Positions 8,860-16,776 of a DNA stretch of 55,970 bases are shown piece after piece. Numbering within the stretch: position 1 is the first letter of the stretch; each line of letters starts with the position of its first letter. The stretch comes from Candidatus Zhuqueibacterota bacterium. GTDB taxonomy: Bacteria > Zhuqueibacterota > Zhuqueibacteria > Thermofontimicrobiales > Sulfurfontimicrobiaceae. A model generated the notes under the pieces. It worked only from the letters and a program-made list of their open reading frames with translations. It was not told the origin of the DNA and made no database searches. The stretch spans positions 1-55,970 of the forward strand of contig JAFGMA010000200.1 in the NCBI GenBank assembly GCA_016927835.1, written 5' to 3'. A program made the translations under genes and the position numbers.

Positions 8860-8890
8860 GTTTTCACTTTACTGCAAATGGAAGACAATT

Positions 8891-9454
8891 ATGAGTTCAT
8901 ATCTGAATTTGATAGGCAGTTTTATCATCGGTGGCTTGCTCCTGCTGGCAATAAATCGATTTTACTCCGGAATGCAGCGTAGCTCGTATGAAAAGCTGCT
9001 AGATGACATAACCAGTCAGCATACAGCAGAAATTACAGAGCTTATTGAGTTTGACTTCAATCGAATGGGGCTACACGTATCGCACAATACCAACGCGTTG
9101 CTCGTTGCAGATTCGAGCCGGATTTTCTTTCTCTCCGATAACAATTCAAATGGCGCTGTTGATACAGTAAAATACATCCTGAGCGATGTCAATGCAGCGA
9201 GTTCGACTGAAAATCCCAGGGATCGAATCCTTTACCGACTCATCAACAATCAAACACAACAGGATGTGGCTTTAGGCGTGACGGATTTTAAAATCAGATA
9301 TTACGATTCCATGAGCTATCTCAGCAGCAATTTATCCCAAATCAGGACGTTCGATATTTCGTTGGCGGTCGAAAGCACATCAGCGTATGATAATCATTAT
9401 TCCAGATGCTTCTGGCAAACGCGGATCACTCCGCCAAACTTGCTGCGGTTTTAA
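8891..9454 (+). CDS. Minor pilin-like protein, PilW/GspJ position
   Basis: 187 aa. I chose ATG 8891 because GGAAGA lies just upstream and the protein then begins with the membrane helix (MSSYLNLIGSFIIGGLLLLA), ending in INRF like its neighbours; an upstream in-frame ATG at 8831 would overlap the previous gene. The segment EFDFNRMGLHV resembles the F-x-x-D-x-x-R-M-G motif of PilW/GspJ minor pilins, which supports the call. The remainder is probably beta-rich. It has no Gly at -1 in the Met-Gly style of the other three and no Glu5, so processing by a prepilin peptidase is uncertain. Confidence 0.68.
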   Translation: MSSYLNLIGSFIIGGLLLLAINRFYSGMQRSSYEKLLDDITSQHTAEITELIEFDFNRMGLHVSHNTNALLVADSSRIFFLSDNNSNGAVDTVKYILSDVNAASSTENPRDRILYRLINNQTQQDVALGVTDFKIRYYDSMSYLSSNLSQIRTFDISLAVESTSAYDNHYSRCFWQTRITPPNLLRF

Positions 9455-9519
9455 CCATATATCTCGAAAGCAATAGACCAAAATCTTGGATAGGGATCAA
9501 TTAAATCGGGGGAACTATA

Positions 9520-10446
9520 ATGGGCAAAGCGTTACTGATCATCGCATTGGGATTTTCAGCCATCTTCAGCACGATGGCGTTGAACATGAGCAAATTCAGC
9601 CTGCGCTCGGTTGAAAGCACGGCTGATCATTTGACCTACGCCACCGCACGTAATTGCGCCACGAGCGGAGTTTATATGGCGCTTTCAAGATTGGCAATAG
9701 ATCAGACCTGGCGTGCCGGCTTCCAGTCGAAGGATTTATCTTCAGGCACCTTTTCGGTAAATTTGCAGGATTGCAATGACGATCCATCGCTGTCAAGCAT
9801 GGAACTGCGGATCATTTCCGACGCCACGTCCGAAAATGTTACCAAATCGATTACCGTCGTTCTCGGCTTGCCACCCGACATTGCGGACCTGGCAGTCTTT
9901 TGCACAGACACGATTCGAAATGTTACAATCAAGGATGAAAGCGGCAATCCGGATCCTTCACTGGCTGTGATGAATGCGCCGGATATGCTGCCTTTTGATA
10001 AAGACGGTTTGGTATCGCTGGCTATTAGTCAGGGTCACGTTCAAATTGGTGATTATTCGCCGCCTGATAATTACCCCAATGGCAACTTTTATTTTGACGT
10101 GGTCAACAAAATTCCCAACGTGACTCATGTTACAGGCGATTGCACGTTTGCAGGGGGCAGAACCGTATACGGAATTTATGTTGTTGAAGGCAATGCGGTG
10201 ATGAATGGGAGCGCCAGGCTTTATGGGGTTATTTACATCCCCAATCCAGGTTCTATCGTTATCCATGGCGGGGGCGTCCCGAGCGAAAGCAGCATTTACG
10301 GCGGAATTTTCGCCAACGGATATGTGGACGGCACAGGCAATCATATATCCGTGCGCTATGACAGCGATTATATGGCGACTTTCGGACAATTTCAAACCGC
10401 TAAAAATCTTTACATTGTAAGTTGGACAGAAACACCCAATAGCTGA
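9520..10446 (+). CDS. Minor pilin-like protein, PilX/GspK position
   Basis: 308 aa. Starts MGKALLIIALGFSAIFS, again a helix directly after Met-Gly, ending NMSKF. The segment ARNCATSGVYMALSRLA matches the A-x-S-G-x-x-x-A-x-x-x-L pattern of PilX/GspK proteins. The C-terminal half (about 150-290) has many Gly- and Val-rich strands (GIYVVEGNAVMNGSARLYGVIYI) that look like a right-handed beta-helix or polymer-like fold, larger than a usual PilX globular domain. Strong ribosome binding site CGGGGG. Only 21 bases separate it from the PilT-like gene, so they are likely one operon. Confidence 0.7.
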   Translation: MGKALLIIALGFSAIFSTMALNMSKFSLRSVESTADHLTYATARNCATSGVYMALSRLAIDQTWRAGFQSKDLSSGTFSVNLQDCNDDPSLSSMELRIISDATSENVTKSITVVLGLPPDIADLAVFCTDTIRNVTIKDESGNPDPSLAVMNAPDMLPFDKDGLVSLAISQGHVQIGDYSPPDNYPNGNFYFDVVNKIPNVTHVTGDCTFAGGRTVYGIYVVEGNAVMNGSARLYGVIYIPNPGSIVIHGGGVPSESSIYGGIFANGYVDGTGNHISVRYDSDYMATFGQFQTAKNLYIVSWTETPNS

Positions 10447-10467
10447 ATTTAACAGGGCGATTGAATC

Positions 10468-11715
10468 ATGACGTACACGCCGCAGGAAAGTGAAACCGAC
10501 ATTAAAGCCATCCTCGATAAGATTGTGGGACAAATCCCGAAGGTCGTATTCGGAAAAGAGCGACAGGGATACATCGGGCGGATTCTCGATGCGCAATCCG
10601 AGGATATTCGAAATATTTTGAAAAGACAGCTCGATACCTTTCTGATGCAAATGGAACAGAAAGAAGCATCAGATATAGATCTGGGAGGAGCGGGATGCAA
10701 GGAGTATATCTGGTTTCGCGTATATGGCATCAAAAAACCGGAGCCGCGTTTGGGAGCGTTTAATCTGGACGAAACCGATATTTTGATATTTAATATCCTG
10801 TCCAAAGAAGATCGGGAATTTCTGTTTAAAAATCGTTTCGTCGACTTTTCATATACCATCCGGGATCAGGATGAAAGAACTCGATTTCGGGCAACCGTAT
10901 ATTTTGAACTCAACCACCTGGGCTTGAATATGCGCCGGATTTCGAATGCAATCCGTCCGTTTAAAAACCTGGGATTCCATGACGAAGTCACCAAACTTCT
11001 GAGCCTGAAATATATCAAGCACGGATTGGTTTTAATCACTGGTGTCACAGGATCCGGCAAAAGCACCACACTTGATACGATTATCGATGCCAATAACCGT
11101 ACAACCAATGCTCATATTGTCATTATCGCCAATCCGGTCGAATATGTACATGATTCCAAGAGATCGGTTGTGAGACATAGGGAGATCGGGCGCGATGTGC
11201 TCACGTTTAAAGACGGAACCATACAATCATTAAGGCAAGATCCGGATATCATTGTCCTTGGAGAGGTGCGGGATCCGGAAACTATCGCTACTGTGCTTGA
11301 AGTTGCCGACTCGGGGCATAAAATTTTTACCACATTGCATACATCTTCAGCGACTGAGAGCATCGACCGTATCCTGGGCGAAACACCTCCTGCTGAACAG
11401 ACGCGAATCCGCGAGAGACTGGCTGATGTTCTGATCTGCGTCATCTCTCAAAAGCTGGTTCCAAGCCTCGACAACAGGCTTGTTCTGGCAAAAGAAGTGT
11501 TGATCGCCACACCGGCAGTCAGAACGGCTATCAGAAATAATCACACCGATGAAATATACCAACTCATTTATCAATCCAATCACATTGGTATGATAACAAT
11601 GGAGCAGGATCTTGTAAATCTTTTACGTCAGGAAAAAATATCGTACCAGGATGCATACAGCAATGCAAATAATAAAAAACGTTTTGAAGACCTGGTAAAA
11701 TATTATAAACCTTGA
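10468..11715 (+). CDS. pilT: PilT-like retraction ATPase
   Basis: 415 aa motor ATPase of the PilT/PilU group. Walker A GVTGSGKST at 192-200, Walker B region DPDIIVLGEVRD near 258-269, His box TTLHTSSATESI. There is no tetra-Cys zinc site, unlike PilB. The C-terminal AVRTAIRNNHTDEIYQLI segment resembles the AIRNLIRE signature that PilT uses for retraction, though it is not exact. The N-terminal part keeps an ASDIDL-type motif (normally ASDLHL) but is about 60 residues longer than classical PilT. Its presence argues for a retractable pilus rather than a plain type II secretion system. The next gene starts 9 bases after its stop. Confidence 0.88.
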   Translation: MTYTPQESETDIKAILDKIVGQIPKVVFGKERQGYIGRILDAQSEDIRNILKRQLDTFLMQMEQKEASDIDLGGAGCKEYIWFRVYGIKKPEPRLGAFNLDETDILIFNILSKEDREFLFKNRFVDFSYTIRDQDERTRFRATVYFELNHLGLNMRRISNAIRPFKNLGFHDEVTKLLSLKYIKHGLVLITGVTGSGKSTTLDTIIDANNRTTNAHIVIIANPVEYVHDSKRSVVRHREIGRDVLTFKDGTIQSLRQDPDIIVLGEVRDPETIATVLEVADSGHKIFTTLHTSSATESIDRILGETPPAEQTRIRERLADVLICVISQKLVPSLDNRLVLAKEVLIATPAVRTAIRNNHTDEIYQLIYQSNHIGMITMEQDLVNLLRQEKISYQDAYSNANNKKRFEDLVKYYKP

Positions 11716-11723
11716 GAGGCGTT

Positions 11724-14414
11724 ATGCGAAAGGAAGCCGTAGGCATAGCTATTAACGGGCGGGATATTAAAATCGCCCATATCTACAGGGATAAACAAAA
11801 TCTGGCTGTTGATTTTTTGCAGAGCGCAGAGCTTGTCGCTGATTTGGAACAAAAATCTCAAAAAGGCGAAGTTGAGACCGCAGAACCGGCTTTCGGAAAA
11901 GAGGAAGCGGATATTTTTGCCATCGAAGAGCCGTATGAAAAAAATCAACAGAATGATCAGGAAGCCGAGAACGAACGCAGAAATACAAATATTATTCATT
12001 CCCTCCTGAGAAAATTCGCTGTCCGAAAATGTCGGCTTGGATTCAATATTTCGCCCATCAATGTCAGGTACCAGGAACTGGATTCACATCTGGACTATGA
12101 TCGTAATGTGTTCAAAGGCACCCTTCTGGAAAAAATTGAAAAATGGAAACAAGGATTTAATGCTCTGGACAATGTTTCGGTTATTACGCGCAGAGATGGC
12201 ACGCTTTGCAATGTAATTTCCGAATCCGTAAGTCCGCCTATTCTGACGATTCTGGAGCAGCTCAATACTTTTTTTAACGGAAATCTGTATTTGGCGCTCA
12301 TGGACCCGAATGAAGTCTCGCTGGTCAATCTTGCCCGAAATAGCTATAATTTCTCGCTGGACGATGAAATTTCCGCAATCATTGAAATCGAAGATAATTT
12401 CAGTAGAATTATCTTCATCAAAGGCGGAGATCTGTATACGGTTTCACCCCTTATCACAGAAAGCGAATCATTCGATGCCAACAGCATTATTTTCAGCAAG
12501 CTGATTTATGAATTGGATAATCTGAATATCTCCGAGTTAACCAATATCCTGCTTGCCGGAAAAGCGAGTACATTAACCACCAAAACTTTTTTTGAAAAGA
12601 AATTCCCGAACTCGAGAGTTGGCTTCATTATTTCTCAACCACTGGCAGAGAATCTTTCGGTCCAATATACGCGGGAAAATCTTTCGGAATATGCACTCCC
12701 AATCGCCATGGCGTGGAAAGTACTGGACTCCAAAAATCAAAGCTTCATCCCGACAAATCTGCTCCCATCACAGATTATTGACCGGCAGAAAGTCCTCAAG
12801 TTGTCGCTCGTGAGTTATACAATGTTGGGATTGTTAGCATTCACAGCTTTTTTCTTCGCGTGGCAAATTGCAAAAAAAAACCTGGAAATCAACTCCCATG
12901 AAAGAAAAAATTTGGTTCTGAAAGAGCGAATCAGCAGCAGCGAAAAAACCGTCAAACGCGTGCAGGATATCGATCAGGAATTAACCCGATTAAAAAAGCG
13001 CCTCGCCCTTTCCGACAGCCTGAGTCGAGGCTCCGGAAAGCTTTTAGCGTTTCTGGAGCAACTCAACCTGTGCGTATCAGAAATTAAATCGGTCTGGATA
13101 GAAGAAGTGCAGACAACCGACTATGGATTTAAGCTGAAAGGAGTCGCATTGCGTCGCGCTGCCGTGCCTGAAATTTCCCAAGCACTCGGGAGGGCGAAAA
13201 TAACCAGACTATCACGCACTGAAAAGGATAACAGCAGAGCGTTCGTTTTCGAAATGGAAATAGATTGGGAAATTGATATGTTCAGACAACCTGTCAACAA
13301 TTCCGAGGATTCCAATAGTATCATTCCACAATATACGGATAATATACTGGATGAACCTGAGCCGCCGAAGCGAAATATACCGAAGCAGCGTATGGAACCG
13401 GATTTGAGTGATTTCCCTTACGATGAAGAATCGGGCGCACACTCCCAAATAAACTACAAGCAGTCAAAACCCATCCGACGGGAAGGCATCAGTTTTAAAC
13501 TCCCGCAAGACAGGAACACCCACAACGATGACCAAGCTAATAATTTTGTGAGAGATGAGTGGCAGAGCGATGTGGGCACAGCACCGGACGGATCGGCAAA
13601 ATCCAGCGATGAGACCAGCTTCACAGATTATGATCAAGCGGAATCGCGCTCGAAGGATTATTCATATTATATCATCCGTATCAGCGCCCATGCCTGTAAT
13701 TTTACCGCCGAAAAGGAGATGCAATTATTTAAAGCAAGTGGCTTCGATACGTATATTACTGTCCTCCCCAAATCAAGCCGTGCCATACCGTACTCAGTAT
13801 GTTTCGGCAGATTCTACACCCATAGCGAGGCTCAACAAGCTGTGTCCCATTTGCAGCGTGCCATACCGCGAAAATACAAAATTGTCGGCATGAATCCCAA
13901 AAGCCGCGACAATCATCAAGGAATGAATTCCGGGGACTATTCGAAGTCAATTTCGGCGACGGCGGCTAGTACGCATGATAAAAATTCCAGGACGCTTCCA
14001 TATTTACAGCATTTAACGTATTCATCTGTGGCTGAAGATGGCATGGATCCGGCAAAAATGTCTGAGGATAAAAAAGCCATCCTTCGGATTGAAGCGCCAT
14101 CGGGTGCATCGTCGCCTTCCGGTACGATCGTCCGGCAACCGGAATGTTATACAATTCGGATTAGTCCCCATAAGACGCAATACACCGCGGAAAAGGAGAT
14201 CGAGCTTTTCAGCGCCAAAGGGTACGATACGTTTGTCACCACCTTTCCGCTTATGACTCCCGATATTCCATTTTGGATTTGCTATGGGGAATTTACTTCG
14301 TTATTAAATGCCAAAATAATGCTTGAAGAATTAACTGCTGTCGCATCACGAGATTATGATATAGTAGGGATCAGCAAGGAATCTCCGGGCAGCAACGGAA
14401 CTAAAAATTATTAA
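11724..14414 (+). CDS. PilM-PilN fusion with two C-terminal SPOR-like domains
   Basis: 896 aa. Residues 1-340 look like a diverged actin-like PilM (EAVGIAINGRDIKIAHI at the start; an acidic insert at about 40-90). NLLPSQ near 341 matches the PilN start, followed by one membrane segment (about 361-381), a coiled coil (385-430) and a PilN-type alpha/beta domain to about 515. A long polar linker leads to two related domains at about 646-725 and 808-885 (YIIRISAH..., YTIRISPH..., both with FTAEKE or YTAEKE), each with SPOR-like strand-helix pattern. SPOR domains bind denuded peptidoglycan glycans, so this protein may tie the alignment complex to the wall. ATG 11724 has GAGAGG upstream; the frame also opens at TTG 11712. 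Confidence 0.82.
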   Translation: MRKEAVGIAINGRDIKIAHIYRDKQNLAVDFLQSAELVADLEQKSQKGEVETAEPAFGKEEADIFAIEEPYEKNQQNDQEAENERRNTNIIHSLLRKFAVRKCRLGFNISPINVRYQELDSHLDYDRNVFKGTLLEKIEKWKQGFNALDNVSVITRRDGTLCNVISESVSPPILTILEQLNTFFNGNLYLALMDPNEVSLVNLARNSYNFSLDDEISAIIEIEDNFSRIIFIKGGDLYTVSPLITESESFDANSIIFSKLIYELDNLNISELTNILLAGKASTLTTKTFFEKKFPNSRVGFIISQPLAENLSVQYTRENLSEYALPIAMAWKVLDSKNQSFIPTNLLPSQIIDRQKVLKLSLVSYTMLGLLAFTAFFFAWQIAKKNLEINSHERKNLVLKERISSSEKTVKRVQDIDQELTRLKKRLALSDSLSRGSGKLLAFLEQLNLCVSEIKSVWIEEVQTTDYGFKLKGVALRRAAVPEISQALGRAKITRLSRTEKDNSRAFVFEMEIDWEIDMFRQPVNNSEDSNSIIPQYTDNILDEPEPPKRNIPKQRMEPDLSDFPYDEESGAHSQINYKQSKPIRREGISFKLPQDRNTHNDDQANNFVRDEWQSDVGTAPDGSAKSSDETSFTDYDQAESRSKDYSYYIIRISAHACNFTAEKEMQLFKASGFDTYITVLPKSSRAIPYSVCFGRFYTHSEAQQAVSHLQRAIPRKYKIVGMNPKSRDNHQGMNSGDYSKSISATAASTHDKNSRTLPYLQHLTYSSVAEDGMDPAKMSEDKKAILRIEAPSGASSPSGTIVRQPECYTIRISPHKTQYTAEKEIELFSAKGYDTFVTTFPLMTPDIPFWICYGEFTSLLNAKIMLEELTAVASRDYDIVGISKESPGSNGTKNY

Positions 14415-14433
14415 TTCCTAAAATTGAACGACT

Positions 14434-15348
14434 ATGTATGCAAGAAGAAACAGCATCACTATTGCGATACTCTGGCTGGTACTCCTGGTTATCGGTGTAA
14501 TCTGGTACAATAGCGAGAGCACGGAACTGGAAGAGATCAGAAACGAAACTGACGACCTTACCAAGCAACTCGATGGTTCTCTGGAAGTCATTCAGGCACT
14601 TGCTACTGTCGAGCAACAATATGCATCTTTAAGATCGAACTGGAGCCTGGCGCCCAAAAAAATATTTTCAAAGGATGAACCGTCTTTCACATTGTATTAT
14701 TTGAACTGGCTGATAAATACCTATGATATCACCCTGGATTTTGATTTTATCCTGGAAAATATGAAGGACGGGGATGATATTGCTGTTTTCAATTTCATAT
14801 TGAGTGGCGAGGGTGATTATCAGGACATTTATCGATTGATCTGGTATCTGACAGAACATCCTTTGCTATATAAAATTGTATCATTCAATTTGAGGCAAAA
14901 AAGAGATTATTCGGATCTTCTTGAGTTTAAGATGCAAATCCAGGGATTTTCGCAAACCCAAAAGATACAAACAGATGATGAATTTAACTTCGCGAGTATG
15001 AAACAAATGGAGTATCTCGGCTTATTCTACGATGTATTCCGGTCCCCCCAAATAAGACCAAAGCCGACAGTATCTCAAAATCCGGTGAAAAAAATAGCAC
15101 CGCCGCGCGAGACAAAATCCCAGGATGAAGGGCTTGTCGACATTCATCAATCTTCCCTTCAAGCGGTGGCGAGTGGCAAGGCATATTTCCGGGATAAGGG
15201 CGGAAAATTGATAACGCTAAAAACAGGCGACCGCGTACGCACTGGACGTTTGATAAAGATTAACCAAAAAACAAGCGAAGTTGAATTCATTCTCAAAGTA
15301 GGAGGGGGGACAAAAAAAGTCATATTTGGATTAGGTTATAAGAAATAA
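14434..15348 (+). CDS. PilO-like protein with C-terminal PilP-like domain
   Basis: 304 aa. One membrane segment at 8-26, a short coiled coil (27-65), then a ferredoxin-like PilO-type domain to about 190. A Pro/Lys-rich linker (about 205-240) leads to a small beta domain (about 240-304: SLQAVASGKAYF, LITLKTGDRV, SEVEFIL) resembling the PilP/GspC HR fold that binds the secretin N-domain. If right, PilO and PilP are one chain that bridges the inner-membrane complex and the secretin encoded next. The two genes are 15 bases apart. The PilP part is a weak structural guess; the PilO part is firmer because of position and topology. Confidence 0.7.
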   Translation: MYARRNSITIAILWLVLLVIGVIWYNSESTELEEIRNETDDLTKQLDGSLEVIQALATVEQQYASLRSNWSLAPKKIFSKDEPSFTLYYLNWLINTYDITLDFDFILENMKDGDDIAVFNFILSGEGDYQDIYRLIWYLTEHPLLYKIVSFNLRQKRDYSDLLEFKMQIQGFSQTQKIQTDDEFNFASMKQMEYLGLFYDVFRSPQIRPKPTVSQNPVKKIAPPRETKSQDEGLVDIHQSSLQAVASGKAYFRDKGGKLITLKTGDRVRTGRLIKINQKTSEVEFILKVGGGTKKVIFGLGYKK

Positions 15349-15363
15349 AATCAGGAACAAATC

Positions 15364-16551
15364 ATGAATTTGATCTCCAATTTCAGATACCATTCGTATT
15401 TAATCTCCATGCTGCTGCTGGTCGCGTTTCTTCAGCCGGGTCTCCGCGCTCAGGAAGGAACATACCGAAATTATGCTCCCGAAGAATATATTTCTTTAAA
15501 TCGCGATCTGACTCTGGATGCGGCGCTCGAGATTATCAATCAACTCAGTCAGAAATACGAAAATCGACTCATCCTTGATCCCGAAGAAAGAAAAAGCAAG
15601 ATCGGGGTCGTAGTAGATAATATGCATTGGAAACGCGCACTTGAATACATTCTGCGCTCTAACCTGCTGCGCTACGAAACGCACCCTCGACACTATGAAG
15701 TCATCCCGATGACCGAACAGAAAGCTACGCCCCAGGCAACGGAAAAAGTCACTTTCGGCACCAGAGAAATTGAAATCAAGGCGATTTTCTTCGAAGCCGA
15801 TCAGCAGACATTGTCAGAAATCGGTATCGACTGGAGCACTCTCAAAGATGGCAAAGTAAAGATTAGAATCGACTCAAAAAATACCACATCTGTAACAGAG
15901 GAGATTTTTTCGGTTGCCGGACGTTTCTCAGCCGCTGCCTGGGAAGTATCATCGCTGATTAAAACGCTGGAAACATGCAACAAGGGTCAGGTAATCGCCA
16001 CTCCCCAAATCAGGATCATGGAAGATGAATCGGGCAAGATCAAAGTGGGCAAAAATTTCTTCCTCACAACCAAGGACTTCGCCGGAAACACCAGGTACAG
16101 TGAATATGAATCGGGTACCATTTTGACGGTTTTACCAAAAGTGATAAAAAAAGGTAGGTTCGCTTTTATTCACCTGGAAATTACTGCCGAAAAAAGCGAT
16201 GTTGTGCCCAGCAGCGTGGGCGTTACCAAGAAAATTACCGAAGGCAAAACCCAGGTGCTCTTGCTAAATGGTGAAGAAACCGCTATCGCCGGACTGTTTT
16301 CAAATGAAATAGCAACGGTCCGCAAAGGGGTTCCGATTTTAAAAGATATGCCATGGTGGTTCATGGGCTTGCGATTTGTTTTCGGGTACAATTCACAACA
16401 AATAACCAAAAAAGAGTTGATTATTTTAATCAAAGCCAGAATCGTTCCCAGCCTGGTCTCGAGATTGAAGACGAAAATCACCAGGCAAAATTATTTGCTG
16501 AAGAGTCGGAAAGAATTCAAGCAACAAATGGATGAATTAAAGAAGCGCTGA
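15364..16551 (+). CDS. pilQ: Short secretin, PilQ/GspD C-terminal type
   Basis: Outer-membrane channel for the pilus, 395 aa. Signal peptide 1-30 (cleavage after LRA). One N-domain of secretin/STN type at about 45-118, then the secretin domain at about 125-370 with QVIATPQIRIMEDESGKIKVG, the LLLNGEETAIAGLF strand and the VPILKDMPWW signature. Classical PilQ proteins are commonly 600 residues or more with several N-domains and AMIN domains, so this one is minimal. After the secretin domain comes an extra basic, helix-prone tail of about 30 residues. No pilotin gene is apparent; the neighbouring lipoprotein is far too large for that role. Confidence 0.87.
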   Translation: MNLISNFRYHSYLISMLLLVAFLQPGLRAQEGTYRNYAPEEYISLNRDLTLDAALEIINQLSQKYENRLILDPEERKSKIGVVVDNMHWKRALEYILRSNLLRYETHPRHYEVIPMTEQKATPQATEKVTFGTREIEIKAIFFEADQQTLSEIGIDWSTLKDGKVKIRIDSKNTTSVTEEIFSVAGRFSAAAWEVSSLIKTLETCNKGQVIATPQIRIMEDESGKIKVGKNFFLTTKDFAGNTRYSEYESGTILTVLPKVIKKGRFAFIHLEITAEKSDVVPSSVGVTKKITEGKTQVLLLNGEETAIAGLFSNEIATVRKGVPILKDMPWWFMGLRFVFGYNSQQITKKELIILIKARIVPSLVSRLKTKITRQNYLLKSRKEFKQQMDELKKR

Positions 16552-16776
16552 TAGTTTGAATCAGCCTGCAAGGCGAAATGATCGGTAGTCGGGGAGAAAA
16601 ATCATTCTACGCTCATTTCGAAGCGCGGTTTATGATTGTGACCGGCAATGTGACTCAATTTCATCGAAGGATTCGAAACAGAGAGTCTTCATTTCCCGGT
16701 GAAACCCTGATTGCTGTTTTTGCTTTAGTGGCTTCAAAATTTTATGGTAAAATTCGAATACACGGAGAGTTGTAAT

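Noticed and set aside
9958-10650. 230-codon minus-strand frame over the PilX-like and PilT-like genes
   Set aside because: It overlaps two genes with clear start signals and motifs and shows no domain of its own.
16578-16775. 65-codon frame between the secretin and the lipoprotein
   Set aside because: Its ATG has no clear ribosome binding site, it has no recognisable domain, and it ends right at the ribosome binding site of the lipoprotein gene.
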